From Climacteris rufus (lineage: Eukaryota; Chordata; Aves; Passeriformes; Climacteridae): 64,000 nucleotides of DNA. The notes under the pieces were generated by a model that was not told the DNA's origin, searched no databases, and saw only the letters and a program-made list of their open reading frames with translations. A program made the translations under genes and the position numbers. Below are positions 27,310 to 41,000 of the stretch, in pieces; position 1 is the first letter of the stretch; the number at the start of each line of letters is the position of its first letter. The stretch lies in NCBI GenBank assembly GCA_013398175.1, contig VZRZ01001260.1:124780-188779 (forward strand), written 5' to 3'.

Positions 27310-30300
27310 AAGGGAAGGGGAATTATGAAACCAGAGGTACATAAAATGCAAGCTATTAAAATGCACCTATTACTGACTGCTAAAGAGCAGGTGAGATCTT
27401 TTCTGGGTATTGCAGTATAGTATTGGAAATTTATTCCACATTTTGCAACACTGGCTGCTCCATCAGCTGATCTCACTAGGAAAAAATCATCTCATAAAAT
27501 AAATATGACCCCATGGCGTGTGCTAGCCTTTCAAGGACTGAAATCAGTTCCTAGAGATCAAATAGTTTTCATGAGCCTGGAATTTTAAGGTCCATAGAGG
27601 GCAAATCTCAATGTTAATAATCTTAAATCGGGGTCAAAATTAGCACAAAATTTAAAAGGAGGATAAAAAAATTTCCACATTTGCTTGATGAATTATTTGA
27701 AAGAAACTGAATTCCCTAGGTATGCAGAAACTTTAATGAAGTGGATCACAGCATTTTCCTGGAAGGAATTACATGCCACACTAAGGCATAGGTGGTTAAA
27801 CAACAGGAAATTCATAAAGCCAAGCAGAAACTCCGTGATCACGCAACTTTATATGATCAGTTTAGTAACTTATATTTCTGTTGGACCAAATCTACCAAAG
27901 AAAGTATTTTTCCCAGAGTGACTGAGAATAGAGGGATCAGTTTCTCATAATGGAATTGCTCTTTGCTGGAGTGATTTGGACCAGGTCTTTCCGAGTATAA
28001 ATCTTTTATTTGAAAAAAGAAATCATTAAAAAATGATCAGATACAAACTAGGAGCCTTGCAAGGAGGTGGTGTTACCCATGATTCCCAGAACACCAGAGA
28101 TCACCTTGGTCTCCTTCTTTCCAGTTTGCCAGAGCCCAAAGGCTTGACTCAAAAAGCAACGTATGTAGGATGCAAACAACTATTCAAACAGAAAACTCAC
28201 TGGTGTAAGATGGTTTCCTTCAAAGAAAATAACTTTTCTGAGTCTGGGTTTCATGATTCTGCACTCCTGGAGCAAACAATGTTCAGCAATAAAGGAAGGG
28301 AAAACCCAGCGGGTCTGGAATATAATTTTCATTCCTAGGAGTGAAGGATGGCCTTGGCCAAAAGAAAAAAGACTAAATCTGTCCCGAAGGTGGGAGGGAA
28401 GTGTGCAAGTGACACAAGCCAGTGCCTCACCTGCTCTGTGGCAGTGGCGTGCACGTGCTGTGGAGGGAGAAACTGCAGCCACGCTGAGAGCCCACCCTGT
28501 GCACAGTGGGTTCCAGAGCCCTTGGGACACCTCTGAGCCTGTGCCTCAGTGCAGCTGAACCAAGCCATGTCCTCAGTCTGAGAAACTGCACTACATCCAT
28601 TCCTCTCATTAATCTTTCTCTACATCTCATGTATTAAGTGGTTTCTGAGGAGGTTTGAGCTGTTTTCTTTTTCCCAAAGAATACAGCTTTGCACAGCATG
28701 AAGGAAAACATCCATCCAGCAACACCAGTAATTGCAATAGTGGCTCATACAACTGCAATGCTTCCAGCCTCCACGTGCTGCAACACAGAGGGAAGTGATA
28801 CTTCCTTGGAGGCAGTGGCTCTCCACGCTGTTTGTTACAGGTGCTCCTCTTCACCTGGCTGAGAAATCTGCAGCAGTCACTGAGACATGGCTATTAAATT
28901 AAGTCTTTAGGTTTTTTTGTGTGCTCAGGTGTCCAGCTCACATCTCAGCCCAGGTTCTCTCCATGGAGAGCTGACTGAGGGTGGCAAGAGGGACAGAAAG
29001 GAAATGGAATTTCAGGGGAGTAACCCCATGCTTTGCATGGCCCATTTACTCACCAGGACCGAGTCACACTCCCCACAGCTCTGAGGACTCCCTGCAGGGC
29101 AGCAGTGGTTCAGATAAGGTGTTGTTGAGGAAGGAACACTATTTGCTTTTATCCTTTGTGTATTTGTACTTAAGGATTTATTGGAAACAACATGGAAAAC
29201 AGCTAATCTACACCCTGAATTAAAAATCCTTACACTGCTTCCCTCTGTGAAACACAACATGTGCCCCGGTCATTTGGTTTTCTATCCAAAAACCTGACCC
29301 GCAGTTGTATTTTCTTAGGCAGGCTTACACTTAATTAAAAGGAAACTATCAGGCGTAAAAGTCCCTTTTAGATATGCTGCATCCAGTCCCAGGTTAGGCT
29401 GTTCATGAATTCTCCATGTACAATTTCCTCCAGGATTCCAACCTATCCCAAGACCCAGTGTGATGCAACAGCACTTTCAGCACAGCAGATAGGGTAATGC
29501 TGGCCTGACAAGCGAAATTAATTATTGCATTCCATTAATTTTGAGTCATGCGCCCAGCCCATGGAAGCTGGGAGAACCTTGTGAAAAACAAACTCACTAC
29601 ATTGTGCTCTGATGTTTTTCTTGGCTGGAGTTTGAGGCAGCCTGCTGGGGTCCTCTGGAGCGGCCGAGCATCCGTAGAGCAGCTGCTGTCTTCAGAGAGA
29701 GAAATAGAGGCTCATTCTTCATCTGGGACTACAATAGGGACAGCAAGGGCCTCCTTGGGATCTTTAAACACAGGCATGACTTGGGAGGGTGGTGATGTTG
29801 GCTCCTGACACTTTTGAGTGTTGAGCTCCAATTACATATTTACTTGCAATTGCTAAGTGACTGCTTTGAGCGTTTCCTGTGCAAAACTGAGCCCCTGGAG
29901 CACGCTGTAGGAATGGCTGTGGCAGAGAAGGGACTTTGATACTCCTGAGAACAGTGTGACCTCCATAAAGGCCCCGTGACAACCGCATGAAATCCTCTGC
30001 ACCGCAGCGCTCGGCTGGGACCCCGCGGAAGCGCCTTCCCAGCCATAAAGAGGAAGGGCTCAGCGTGACTCAGAGCAAAACACTGCCCATCCCAAATGTT
30101 GCATTAAAACGTGGAGTGTGAGTCAGCCCAGCCCCTCTGGGGAATACAATTACTGTCAGAGAGCGTCTGCTATGCAAGGCCCTGCTCAGGGATCGTGTCC
30201 ATGGGTTTCTCCCATGGGAACTCTGCTGGAGACACCCAGGAATGGTGCTGGGCTGGCACCGAGTCGGTGAGGCCGTGACTCACGGCAGTGTCTGCCTTGC

Positions 30301-33300
30301 AATACTGACTCCATCAAACCATGGGCAAATACCACACTTCAGCAGGCTGGGATAAAGCAGCACTTCCCAGGCTCCTCCATAGGCTGACCTCCTGTTATGA
30401 TGAAAAGATGGTTTCACCCCTTCTCCTTCAGTAAGGAGAGTGGCTAAGCCCTGAGGAGATAAAACTAATGGATAAGCCTTCTGCACCACCACAGCAAGCA
30501 GCAGACACCCTGCCCATAGCCTGCAGTCCCCATCCCAATCCCTGCTCTTTTCTCTCTTTTCCTGGCAGACTGAACTGGGCTGGGTCTCTATATTAAATGA
30601 CTTCACTGACTTTGGTAAACAAAGCAAACCTTTTGCCCTGGCTGCACGGCGGCGTGTGCTCAGCAGTGCTCCAGGTCACTTCTGTAAGTGCTGCTGGGCT
30701 GAGGACACACAAGCCTTGCCCCTCTAGGAGAGCCTGGACCTGCCACCACGGCTTCCTCAAGGCCACCCAGGAGCCTCCACACTCTCTTCTCCCTACCAAC
30801 GTCAACAGAGCACTTCCCACCCCACCTCTTTTCCTTATCACCCGTTTTCCATCTCTGTCTGATGGATAATGAAGTATATAAGTGCTGTCTTGTCTCAGGT
30901 ATCTGTCTGGGGCATCAAAAGATGTGCCCTGCAGTGAGCAGAGGTGGTGTGACCCAGTTCAGGCCGTGGCTGTTTGCACGCCAGGGCCGCTGGCACGCTC
31001 CGCTGCTCCTGAGCAGCTGCTGCTGCTGCCAGGCTGCTTGTCTGCTGTGGGAAGAGAAAGGAGGAGACAATGGAGGCAAAACTAACTGCTCAGGCAACCT
31101 GGAAAGCCTTTCACTGAGGACAAAGTGAGGGTGTATCAGATGGAAGGCAGCAAGCTGGGAGACTCAGCAGAGGGACAGAGCATCTCCATGTGCCCCAGAG
31201 CAGCCTCCTTGCACGTGCCCTGCTCTGACCTTCTGGGGTGAGCAGAGGGGATGAGGAAGAGCTCCATCTCCCCAGCACTGCACTTCACTCTGGGGGCTCC
31301 TCAAGCCACAAAAAAGGAGGCACTGGCCTGGGATGTGGGAGGTTTGGAAGGGATCCTGTTGGCGTTGGTTTTCAGTGGAGGAATTTTCAGTTAGTAGAAT
31401 TATTTTAAGGAGAAAAGTTGTCTTCTCAACAGAGAAGAGAGCAGAAAAATCTTGAGTTGTGCTTATCCATTTTTTGAGTATGAAAATTCTCTGCAAGAAT
31501 GATCCTTGGAAATCACTGGTGTTTCTGTGACTGTGTCCACTTTCATCGGCTTGTCCTTGAAGGAAGAAGAAACAGAAAGACAACTTCCAGAAAGAAAACT
31601 TCCCTTCAAGAGGGCACAGGAGGTTCTCTTTGCTGTCAATGTACCTATACTTCTGTCTGTAGAAGATGCTGTTTTTGTTCTGACCCTACTGCTCAGGAAT
31701 AGCTGAAGAACCACAGTAAAGACAATTGAGATGTCAAACCCAGATGTCAATCCCACACCAGCTGCATGCACAGCCAAGTGGACTCTATCTTTTTCAGACA
31801 AACCTCTTGTTGCACCAGGACAAATGATACCAAATCATCCTCATTTCTTGACTTTTCACCTGAGCATCTCAAAGCAAATTTCACTTGTGGATGAGTAAAA
31901 TGGCACACATTGTCTCCCACTTCATAGCCAACACTCTGAAGCTGAAGATGACAAACCCAAACCACATGGAGGATTAAAGCCTGGCTATTTCCATTCCTGT
32001 GCTAACCATGATAGAAAATTCAAAGTTATAGTAGCTCACTAACAGTAGGGAGCAACTTAGTCTTCCAGGTGTGAAAACATGGGTAATAAATATTAATAGA
32101 GCAAGGCTCTGAGAATAGCCAGGGAAAACAAATCAGAAACACTTTGCAGAATCTCACTGATTAAAGTGAAATCTCATTTAAAATAGTCAATAGCAGCAGT
32201 TCTGCCTTAACCTTTTCATTTTTGTCACATCAAAATGTTTCAGTTTGGTAAGAAAAAGCAGCTTTGTTTTAACAGTGTCAGTTGGATTACTTGTGATTTA
32301 TGTTGCACATCAATCTTAGAATAGGTGGCTTGTTTTTTTAGGAAGAATTGCAGTTTTCAATATGATGAGGAAAATGTCATTTTTGACCCAGGACTTTGCA
32401 AGCTCCTGCTTTGTCCAGGGAGGAACCAGGACCACATTGGTGATTACACCCCCACCACCATCCCACTTGGGGCTGCAGTGGAGTTTTGCAGAATGTGCTG
32501 ATGGATTTGGGAGACATTTCCCCATATTCTGTGCAAACCCTGCAGAGAACAAGCCCAGAGAGCAACCATGATGGAGCAACTGCCTGTCCTCTGAGGGCTC
32601 CACATAAATCCCTGCAGCCCCTGTAACCACTAACCCAGAGAGTGCCCAGCTCTAATTAAGGCCTTGGAAGACTTTTTGGGGTATACAGTGGGATGTCCCT
32701 TAATGGTTCCTGCAGCAAAACCCCAACTCTGTCCCTCCAACCTTGTCCCTCCAACCTCCCACACTCAACTGCCTGCTGGAGTCAGTAGGAATTTGGCATG
32801 CAGAGGTCTTTTAAGGTCAAGCCTCATGGATTTTGATCCATCCTGATCCCAGTTTTGAGGATGGTGGAGTCCAGCATCCACATGAAGGCACTATTTCACT
32901 GTCTGGACTGTTGAACACACAGGTATGAGACACCACTTTACCTCAAAAGGTTCGCAGAGGCACCCACAGTGATTTGCTGCTGACTCTTTTATGGAATATA
33001 ACCATATTACACTGTTGTGCAGCTGCAACCGATGGCAATAAAACTTGATGTATTGGGAGGACAAACAATTTTGCAACAGCCCGTGAAAAATCAGTTTTAG
33101 AATGACAGATTTTACCAAAAGACTCATTCTGGCTCAATAATGCAGAGCTAAGTGAATGGTTATAAAGGCTCTGAAATGGATGGTGCATCCTGTTTGATTT
33201 TAAAAGGGAGATGATAATAAAATACGTTTTAAAACTTATCACTTCGACATAATTCTTGGTGCAAAATGCCATGTTCTGTTCATTAGCAGGTAGTTTCCTG

Positions 33301-35669
33301 GGATCACTCATCCAGGGACTGGGCATTTGATGCAGATCTTTGACTGTAACAGACCATCTCTCTTAGACTCCTTCCTTATGTATAAGCTTGAAACAGAGCT
33401 AATGAAGGCCAGATGGCTGCAGGCTCCTTCTCACACCCATATTATTGATGGGAACATTCTGGAGGGAGTGGATTCTGCCTGAGTCTTTTCCTTGTGTCTG
33501 ACATGATGATAACCACATTGCAGCCTCTGCACTGTTTGGTCCTAACTCGATTCAAATGTTTCCTGGATTTCCAGCAAATGAATGAAGTGCAGCTCAAAAG
33601 GAAATATATGCAGCCCTTATTAGAAAAGGTTGTACTCATCACGAATCAGCTAAATACCTCATTTCTGACAGCAGGGAAATCCTTTTATTACTGAGTTTGT
33701 TTGGAAAGATTTTGAATAGTTCATTTTAAAAATGCATTAATCTCTGCCAGAATATATAGAAACAGCCAAAGCAGAAAATCTGGCCCCACTCAAGTCCATG
33801 GGATTTGGCATAAACTGGCAGAACTACTGGGCAGAATACTTTGTTCTGGATTAAGGTAGTACATTTTATGTGCTAATGGAACCCACTGAAGTGTGCTTTC
33901 CAACCTGAGAAGCCTTTGCTGTTAGGTTCTGTCTGACTATGTTAATTAAGGGGAATAATTAATGACAAAATATAACTCTCTGGAATGCTACAGATATCCC
34001 AGATATTTCACGATTGCACAGGATATTGCACAGGATTAGATACTGTCTCTGTTGGTAAATTCCTCGTGGTTAGTAATCTTCTTTTATATTTCATTTTTAA
34101 TAAGGAGCTGCCTTCATTCTGAAGCCAGCTCTGTTTAAAGCTGCAAGAAAAAAGTAATTAAATCTGACAGGACTTGCTTTCATGACATATATTGCAGGCT
34201 ATCTCATGACACACAGACCTGGTCATATTTTTGTTATAAGGAGCTGATTTATTTTCACCAAGTATCTCTACTAGAATCAGAGTTTTCCTGAATTCTGTGT
34301 TTCTTTGGCTAAACAAGCCCTGCTGCCTGTCTCTGTCTCTGTGCTCTGCAGCAGTGCTGGCTGCACACCCTGGGCATGTTGACATGTAATGATTTGAACA
34401 TTTGACATTTATATGTAGCTGGCATTCGTTTTGTTGCCTTGCAACCATCTGGTTCCAGAAGAAACTCATAAACTGATCCTGAAACATGCAACCACCAGAC
34501 AGCAAACAGATAGAGCTGTAGGACTGTGACAGCACATTTATCACCCTCCTGTGATAGCTGCCACAGACTCTGCACTGCGCTGTCTCCTCCAGTCTCTGTC
34601 ACACAGAGCAGCCAGGGCTGCATTTGAAAAAGAGGATTTGATTCTTCCCAGCAGTGGGAGTTTATGGTTTGCCCTGCCTGTGGCCCATCCTGTGTGAAGG
34701 CTCTCTGTGTGCTCCAAATGATGACTGCAAAGCCCAGATTTCGAGTTGAATTTTTCCAATCTTTGGAAATACCAGGGGGCAGATTTCAAGTCAGAGCCTT
34801 TCATGCTTGTGCATGAAAAGAAAATTATAAATGTACAGCCCATGCTGGTCCTGATGGTGTTGGCACAGCTGAGGACAGGGGCTGGCAGTGAAGCCCTGTC
34901 CTCCCCTGGCTCCATCAGCCAGGCCAGCAGCAGCAGGGAACAAGCCAGCCTCTTCTAACAGAGAGAATTCAGTCCCAAATATTCTTGCCACAAAAGCTAT
35001 ATTCTTTATTGTCAAGTGTTTTTCTCAGTAGATTAACTGATATAAGAATGAAAAGTTTCTAGGAACAAAGTGCATCTTTAAAACAGAACAAGGGGAGTGC
35101 AGTTGCATTTTTCTTGGCTGTGGGTTATTTAGGAGGACAGCAGCTCCCCTGTCATTTAATGTGATTGTCCTCTCCTTTTTACTTCCAGTTCTTAAATCTC
35201 TGAGATTGGTCTTGTGTTCGTGAAGCAGAGAGATCACTTTTCTCAATAAATAGGAGAATTGAAAAATGCAGGAAGACCAGGTTATTAAATCCTAAGAACT
35301 TTCACTCACACATTATGTAATACCAATTTAACAAGAATTTTGCTCTGTAATCAAATCCCCATAACTCATTCTATAACTGGAACCTTCTCTTTCCAAATTA
35401 AACATTGCTTATTTTTATAATTGGATAATATGAGAGTAGTGCAGCTATTTGGGTTAAGATTTCATTATTGGAATCCATTTTTATTTTCAGCTTCCATAGA
35501 TGTGTACAATAACACACAGATTATACACTAATGCAAAAGGATGACTTTTACATTACAAAATTCAGCAAATAATAGTAGCAGACACTGGAGGGCACCTGCC
35601 TCAAATTCTCACCTGCCTAAGTATGCCAGAAAGGAAGAGTAAGTACTTAGAGTGACTGGAAATGCTTCC

Positions 35670-35692
35670 TTTTCAATTTCAATTTCAATTCA
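35670..35692. repeat. Short TTTCAA hexanucleotide repeat
   Basis: Three to four copies of a six-base unit (ttttcaatttcaatttcaat) near 35.68 kb. Confidence 0.8.
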
Positions 35693-35747
35693 AAGTGCCT
35701 GTAAAAATGTTTTAATAGGTTCACACTGGTTTTCTGAATCTCTAAGA

Positions 35748-35784
35748 TGTGAGTGTGTGTGGGGGGGTGTGTGTGTGAGTGATG
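35748..35784. repeat. Interrupted GT microsatellite with G-run
   Basis: A gagtgtgtgtg segment, seven G residues and a second tgtgtgtgtgag segment. It is short and imperfect. Confidence 0.9.
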
Positions 35785-37679
35785 AAAAGAGTCAGGGGAT
35801 GTGAGTGTGCAGCTGGAAAACCAGGTACAGAGCTGACCGAGGTCAGCCAGGTCAGCACCAACATTAGTATTTACTCTGTTCATTACTCTTAATTTACAGA
35901 AAAAAGAAAAGCATGGGCCATATAACAAGAGGCCATTCCTGTGCCAGGGATCCTTATGTGTGTATGGACAGGAGAGCAAAGGCAGGGAGGGATGCACAGG
36001 CAGTTACAGATCCAAAGCAGGAGTAGGACTTTGTTATCAAGACTGGCCTGAACTTGACAGAGGCAGTGATTCCCAGTGCCCTTTAATGCTATTGGCTCTT
36101 CAGGGAGGGCTTAAAATTTTATTCTTGAAAACTGCATCTCTGGAAGTGGTAGATAAAGAGAGGCTTTGCAAAGAGCCCAAAAGCTGCATCCAGGTCCTTT
36201 GCAGTATTTTCAAGAGCCCATGGGAATGTCTCTGCACTCCTTCAGGGCATCTGCCTCCTGCTCAGGCCAGCAGATTGAACAGAATTTGTGTTTTTACTCT
36301 TTTACATTCTGTATTAAAGCAGTGCAGGTCACAGCATCACTCACTGATGTTCAGGTTGCAGAGGTGTGAAATACTGGTTTGTGTAAAAGTTCAGTGGGTG
36401 TAGAACATAGAAACTCTCCCAGGCCCAAATCTTGTCTGACACACCCTGTCCCTCCACAAACCCGAGTTCACTGAATCAAGCATCAATACACTTCAATAAA
36501 TAAATACATAAAAGGAGCCAAAAAGATTTTACAGAAAATAACTTTTGCAGGAAAAGAAAGACTGCTTCAGCTGAAAGACATTCACAAGTTAAGCTATTTG
36601 GATTTCAGCTTCATTTTAAACTATTAATTGATTATTCAAATTCTTGTAGTGCAGCAAAAAGTGCACTTTATTCTGTACACATCCATTGGGACAGAAACTT
36701 TCTAAAAAAGCCAGTGGAGGTTTCCAATAAGCAGGGACTTTGGTAGACTAAGATATCTTTAGGGAAAAACATGTTTACAGTGCTAAAAGTCCTACATTAG
36801 TGTCTGGGATATTGTCCAGCCCACCATGGAGATGTGCAGTAGGCATTGCTTGTGTTCCTACACAGTATGAGATGCTCTTTAGGCAGAGGAGTTCTGCCTG
36901 AACTGAGACTGCATTTTATACAGGTTTAAAAGAAAAGCACTGAGAAACAGACTGGGCAAGTAAATTAGGACAATATCTGAGCATCTGCCCCCATATGAGC
37001 ATAGCTGCTGGTGTCTGTATTGCAGCCATGTACACTAAAGCAACAGGAGATTTGAACCTGGCTTTTCCCAACACCAAACCAAAGCCTGATTCCTCTTGCA
37101 TCACAGACTTTCTACCTTTTTCTTTTCCAGATGATGTTGTGCATCTTGATTGTACAACTCAGGTTTTGCCATGTCACAGAGCACACAGCTGAACCCCCTC
37201 TCCACTGCCTCCTGGGCCTCAGTTGTTTTCCCACTTAGGCTGCACTGAACATCCTAACACCAGGTGAATTGTAATTTTTTTCCTGGCCCTCAATTAACTG
37301 AAAAGCACAAAGAAATGTAATGAATTTCTTCTCCACAGAGAAATTCTTCCTCTTTATAAAACAAACTGAAGGAAGAAGCTTTGTGAAAAGAAGCTCTGCG
37401 AACTATTCATATGGCTGCAGTCGTCCTAGAGCTGTGTTGAAATATCTGTGAGTGACATGACAGGTAAGAGCAACCAGGATGGAGGAGAATTACCCTGGCC
37501 CATTTTCCTCTGATTGCTGAAACTCAGGTGCTCACTAGGAGGAAACCACAGAAATGGGCACGTTTTATGGTGCTATGTATTAGAAACCTACATAAATGGG
37601 CACGTTGTATAAACCCTGCTCGCAGAGCCATTATTGTCACTGCCAATCTTATCTGGAATGGTGGCAGATGATGATTTAA

Positions 37680-38060
37680 GGCAGGACAGCGAGGGGCTCA
37701 GGGGGGAAGCTGCTCCTGAGAGCTGATGGCAGCAGCAACCTCCAAAGCACAGGGCGGGCAGCAGCAGCAGCGGGTCCCGCGGGCAGGGAGGGAGCGCCGA
37801 GGGCTGCGGGTGTCCCCCGGGTGTCCTGTGGGTCTCCTGAGGGTGTCCCTCGGGTGTCCTGTGGATGCCCTGTGGATGCCCTGCCCTCGGCAGGCGAGTG
37901 TGGAAGCGCTGATGTGCCCATCCAAGGCCGTCTGACACACCATCCCCGAGTCCCGCATCCCGCGGAGCATCCCGTCCCCAGGGGATGGATGCTGCGATGG
38001 CTGAGCAGCACAGCGAGGAACAGCCTGCCCCAGCTGCAGCCACTTCCAAAGAAAAGTGGG
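37680..38060. other. Isolated GC-rich/CpG-containing patch
   Basis: This block of about 380 bp has many CG dinucleotides (for example gtcccgcgggcagg, gggagcgccga, cccgcatcccgcggagca), flanked on both sides by AT-rich sequence. It holds the 11-bp minisatellite. It could be a small orphan CpG island for a non-coding transcript or enhancer, or only a GC-biased repeat expansion. The open frames here on both strands come from the composition. Confidence 0.5.
37808..37884. repeat. 11-bp minisatellite, seven units
   Basis: Seven consecutive 11-bp units (gggtgtccccc, gggtgtcctgt, gggtctcctga, gggtgtccctc, gggtgtcctgt, ggatgccctgt, ggatgccctg). They are part of an isolated GC-rich patch in otherwise AT-richer intergenic DNA. 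Confidence 0.92.
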
Positions 38061-41000
38061 ATAGCAGCTGCCAGCTGGGACCTAAGTCTTCTGTATGCAT
38101 CTTTATATATGCCTCATCTCTTACCTTACATGCCAGGAGCTTTAAAAATATTTATGGGTAATTTGTCTTGATCCTTCCCACTCAGCTATGCTCCCGCTGA
38201 GGCCTTGCTATGGCCATGTATTTTTGGTATCAGAAACATTTTGTTTTATTATGATTATCTCTGAGCAACTGCTTTGTATTACCAGTTTCCCCTCCTTTAT
38301 TTTCCTACTTTTTTCCCCTGGTTTTATACTGAAAGTGAAAAGCTGAATGTCTGTTCAATCTCCAGGAACAGAATAAAATGTCTATCCAAGCAAACAAAGG
38401 AGAAGTAAGTTTCAGATTTTTTTTCACCATCCTTGCAAAAGGCAAGACTGCAATAACTTTTAGAAAGGGGTTTTTTTGTTGGATTTTGGAGATTTTTTTC
38501 AATTTGAAGCAGCCAACTCAAAAGTCATTCCTAGGCAATATTTAAGGAGATATTTCACAGAAGTTCTGAATGCTCTTGGAATGTTTTCAAAAGAGAAAAT
38601 GAAGGAAAGTCCACTATTAACAGGCAGTTAGAGAAATTTTCAGATTACTTTCAGTTTCTTACTTATCTTGGCACTCCATTAAAATAATTGCATTTGCTGT
38701 AGTACCAGAGAGATTGATTAGACTGAAAACTTCATTGTTAGCCTGTTTAACATTATATTTACCCCTTTTAGCAGCTTTTGATTCAGAGTGAGGCACTAAG
38801 AATAAAAAATGGAAAGTAATTTTTCTGAAAAAGCTTCCATTTTTGTAGCTTTAGTCTAATCACTATAAAGGGGAGCTCTGGTTCAATCTAGTTTTCTTGG
38901 GATTAGAAGACTTTTAATTACTGCTTGCAATCAAGCTTTCTAGCCTTGCGTGAAGCAACACATTAAAGCTGGGATTTTAAAAGAGCCTAAGGAACACATT
39001 TATCATTAAAATTCAATGACACTGGCAGCTTAGCTCCCTGCCTCCTTTGAACATCTCAGTGCTTCCTTTTAATAAAGCAACATTTAGGAAATAATATTAA
39101 TTTTGACCCCCTCTGGATTTTTAATGGGTCTATTGACCCAATGCAAACCCATCCTCCACTCCTGCAAGCCCTTCCTGCACCTTTTTCCTGGGAGCAGCTT
39201 TTAGTCCCAGAATTTTTCAAATAGGGATGCAATGCTTCTTCAAAGTAAGAAACCTTCAGGGCCATAATGAGTGGATTCTCCAAGCATTTCCTGAGACAGA
39301 GAAATGAGCATCAGCTTTGGTCATGCATCAGAAGAGTGAGTGGCTGCAGAGCATCCCTGAAATGTCTGGTCCAGAACATGGCCAAGCTGGAGTCTGTGCA
39401 TGTGTGTGTGAGAGTGAGCGAGCCTGGAGGGCCTGGACTGTGTTTGTGCTAAAGTCTTAACCGATACTGATAATTTTACACTCTAGGAATTCACCCTGGG
39501 TACTCTGGCAGAGGCTCCCCAAAGCAAACCAGCACACTCTGCTTCTGACCTGAGCCCACTCGCTAAGTCTGTGCTCTGCCAGCCCCCACCAGATATTCTT
39601 AGAGGAAGCTCCTGCACTAAAAGTGGCATTTATCTTTAATTCTTTCTCCCCCCACCCCGAGTTTCCACTGATTCCCATTACAGACAGAAAATTGGCAACT
39701 GTTCAGATTAAACACCAGAGTGAATTTGCTTGGCTCCAAGGAAGACATTTCTGTGTCGAAAGGTAAATTATGTTGCTGTTTTTCCACCTGTTAATGTGTA
39801 GATTATATAATAGAGAAATTTTTCAATTTACTTTTTTCTTATGATTGCAATGACGTAGAAGTTTTGACCTTCACAGCTTCTTCTTTGCTTCACAGAATAA
39901 TGCCAATTCTTTGGTCAAAAAGATCAAAGAGTAGTATTTGAAACCATAAGGATTTTGCCTGCTGCTTACAGAGATGATTTTAGTGGTAAACTTTATAGAG
40001 ACTTTAGTCCAAAGCCATTTTTTAGGTTTAAATCTTTGGCAATACAAGAGCTCAGTCCTAAAATTTGGATGTTTGTGGGTAATGCAGATGTGTGGGTCCC
40101 AATTTGGGTGTGTTTTGGGATGTCTTGATTTCAGGGTAGCCGGGCTGCAACATCACTTGGAAGTCCCAGCTTCCTGGGATGGTGCAGTCAGAACATCTGA
40201 AGAGCAGCCCCAAGCCAAAATGAAAGGCTGAGTACAAGTGGGGAGAGCCCCAAATCAATGGCCTGCACTTGGAAGCTGAACAGAGGCTGAGCTGTAACCA
40301 GGGTTTGGTGATTTCCTCCAAAGGACTCAAGCTGCACACCCAGCAGCAGCAGGGATGTCACCCACGAGTCCACTAAAGCAGCTGGGGCTTTCTATTTCCA
40401 GGCTGCTATTGAATATGCAATGGCAATTTCTTGTTGCTTTTTAATCTTAAACGAAGTCGTAGTTCTTACGCAGTCACCTCTGAGACAGGCAGAGAAATAT
40501 TTTCCTAACAATTACTGCAGTCAGCTTAGCTGGGCATTGGAAAGTAACAGACATTTAAAAATATACAATAACAGTAATCTTTAAAAATACTTTATTTAAA
40601 AAATATTATTTGGGAAAAAAAGTCCTTGCTCCCTTTATTCAGCAGGAAATGCCACACAATTATCTTTATTTTCTTACTGTTTGTGGGATGAATTGAAAAT
40701 CAGTGTTTTAGATGAATTTACCTAGCAGCAATTAACATTTAATTTCCTTTAAAAATACAGAAACAAGATTAAAATGCCCGTTGGGGGTCATTTCTCCTTG
40801 ATTAAAGTTTAGAAGTGACTGAGAAAAGTTGATGCTCAATGCATTAATCAAAAAATAAGAGAACGAAACCTTATGTTTGATATTCCAGAAGCAAACTTGG
40901 AAGTGGCTCGGAAACTGGTTAAGTTTATTTTTATTATCAGAGAAATAAGTGTCTTGCAGGCACACAGGGGTGACCACAGCCCACTGAAGGAAGAGAACAG

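Larger units (their letters stand above)
27310..37679. other. Intergenic, nothing assignable
   Basis: No supported exon. Open frames of up to about 150 codons have no recognisable features. The two short simple repeats at 35.68 and 35.75 kb are listed separately. Confidence 0.55.
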
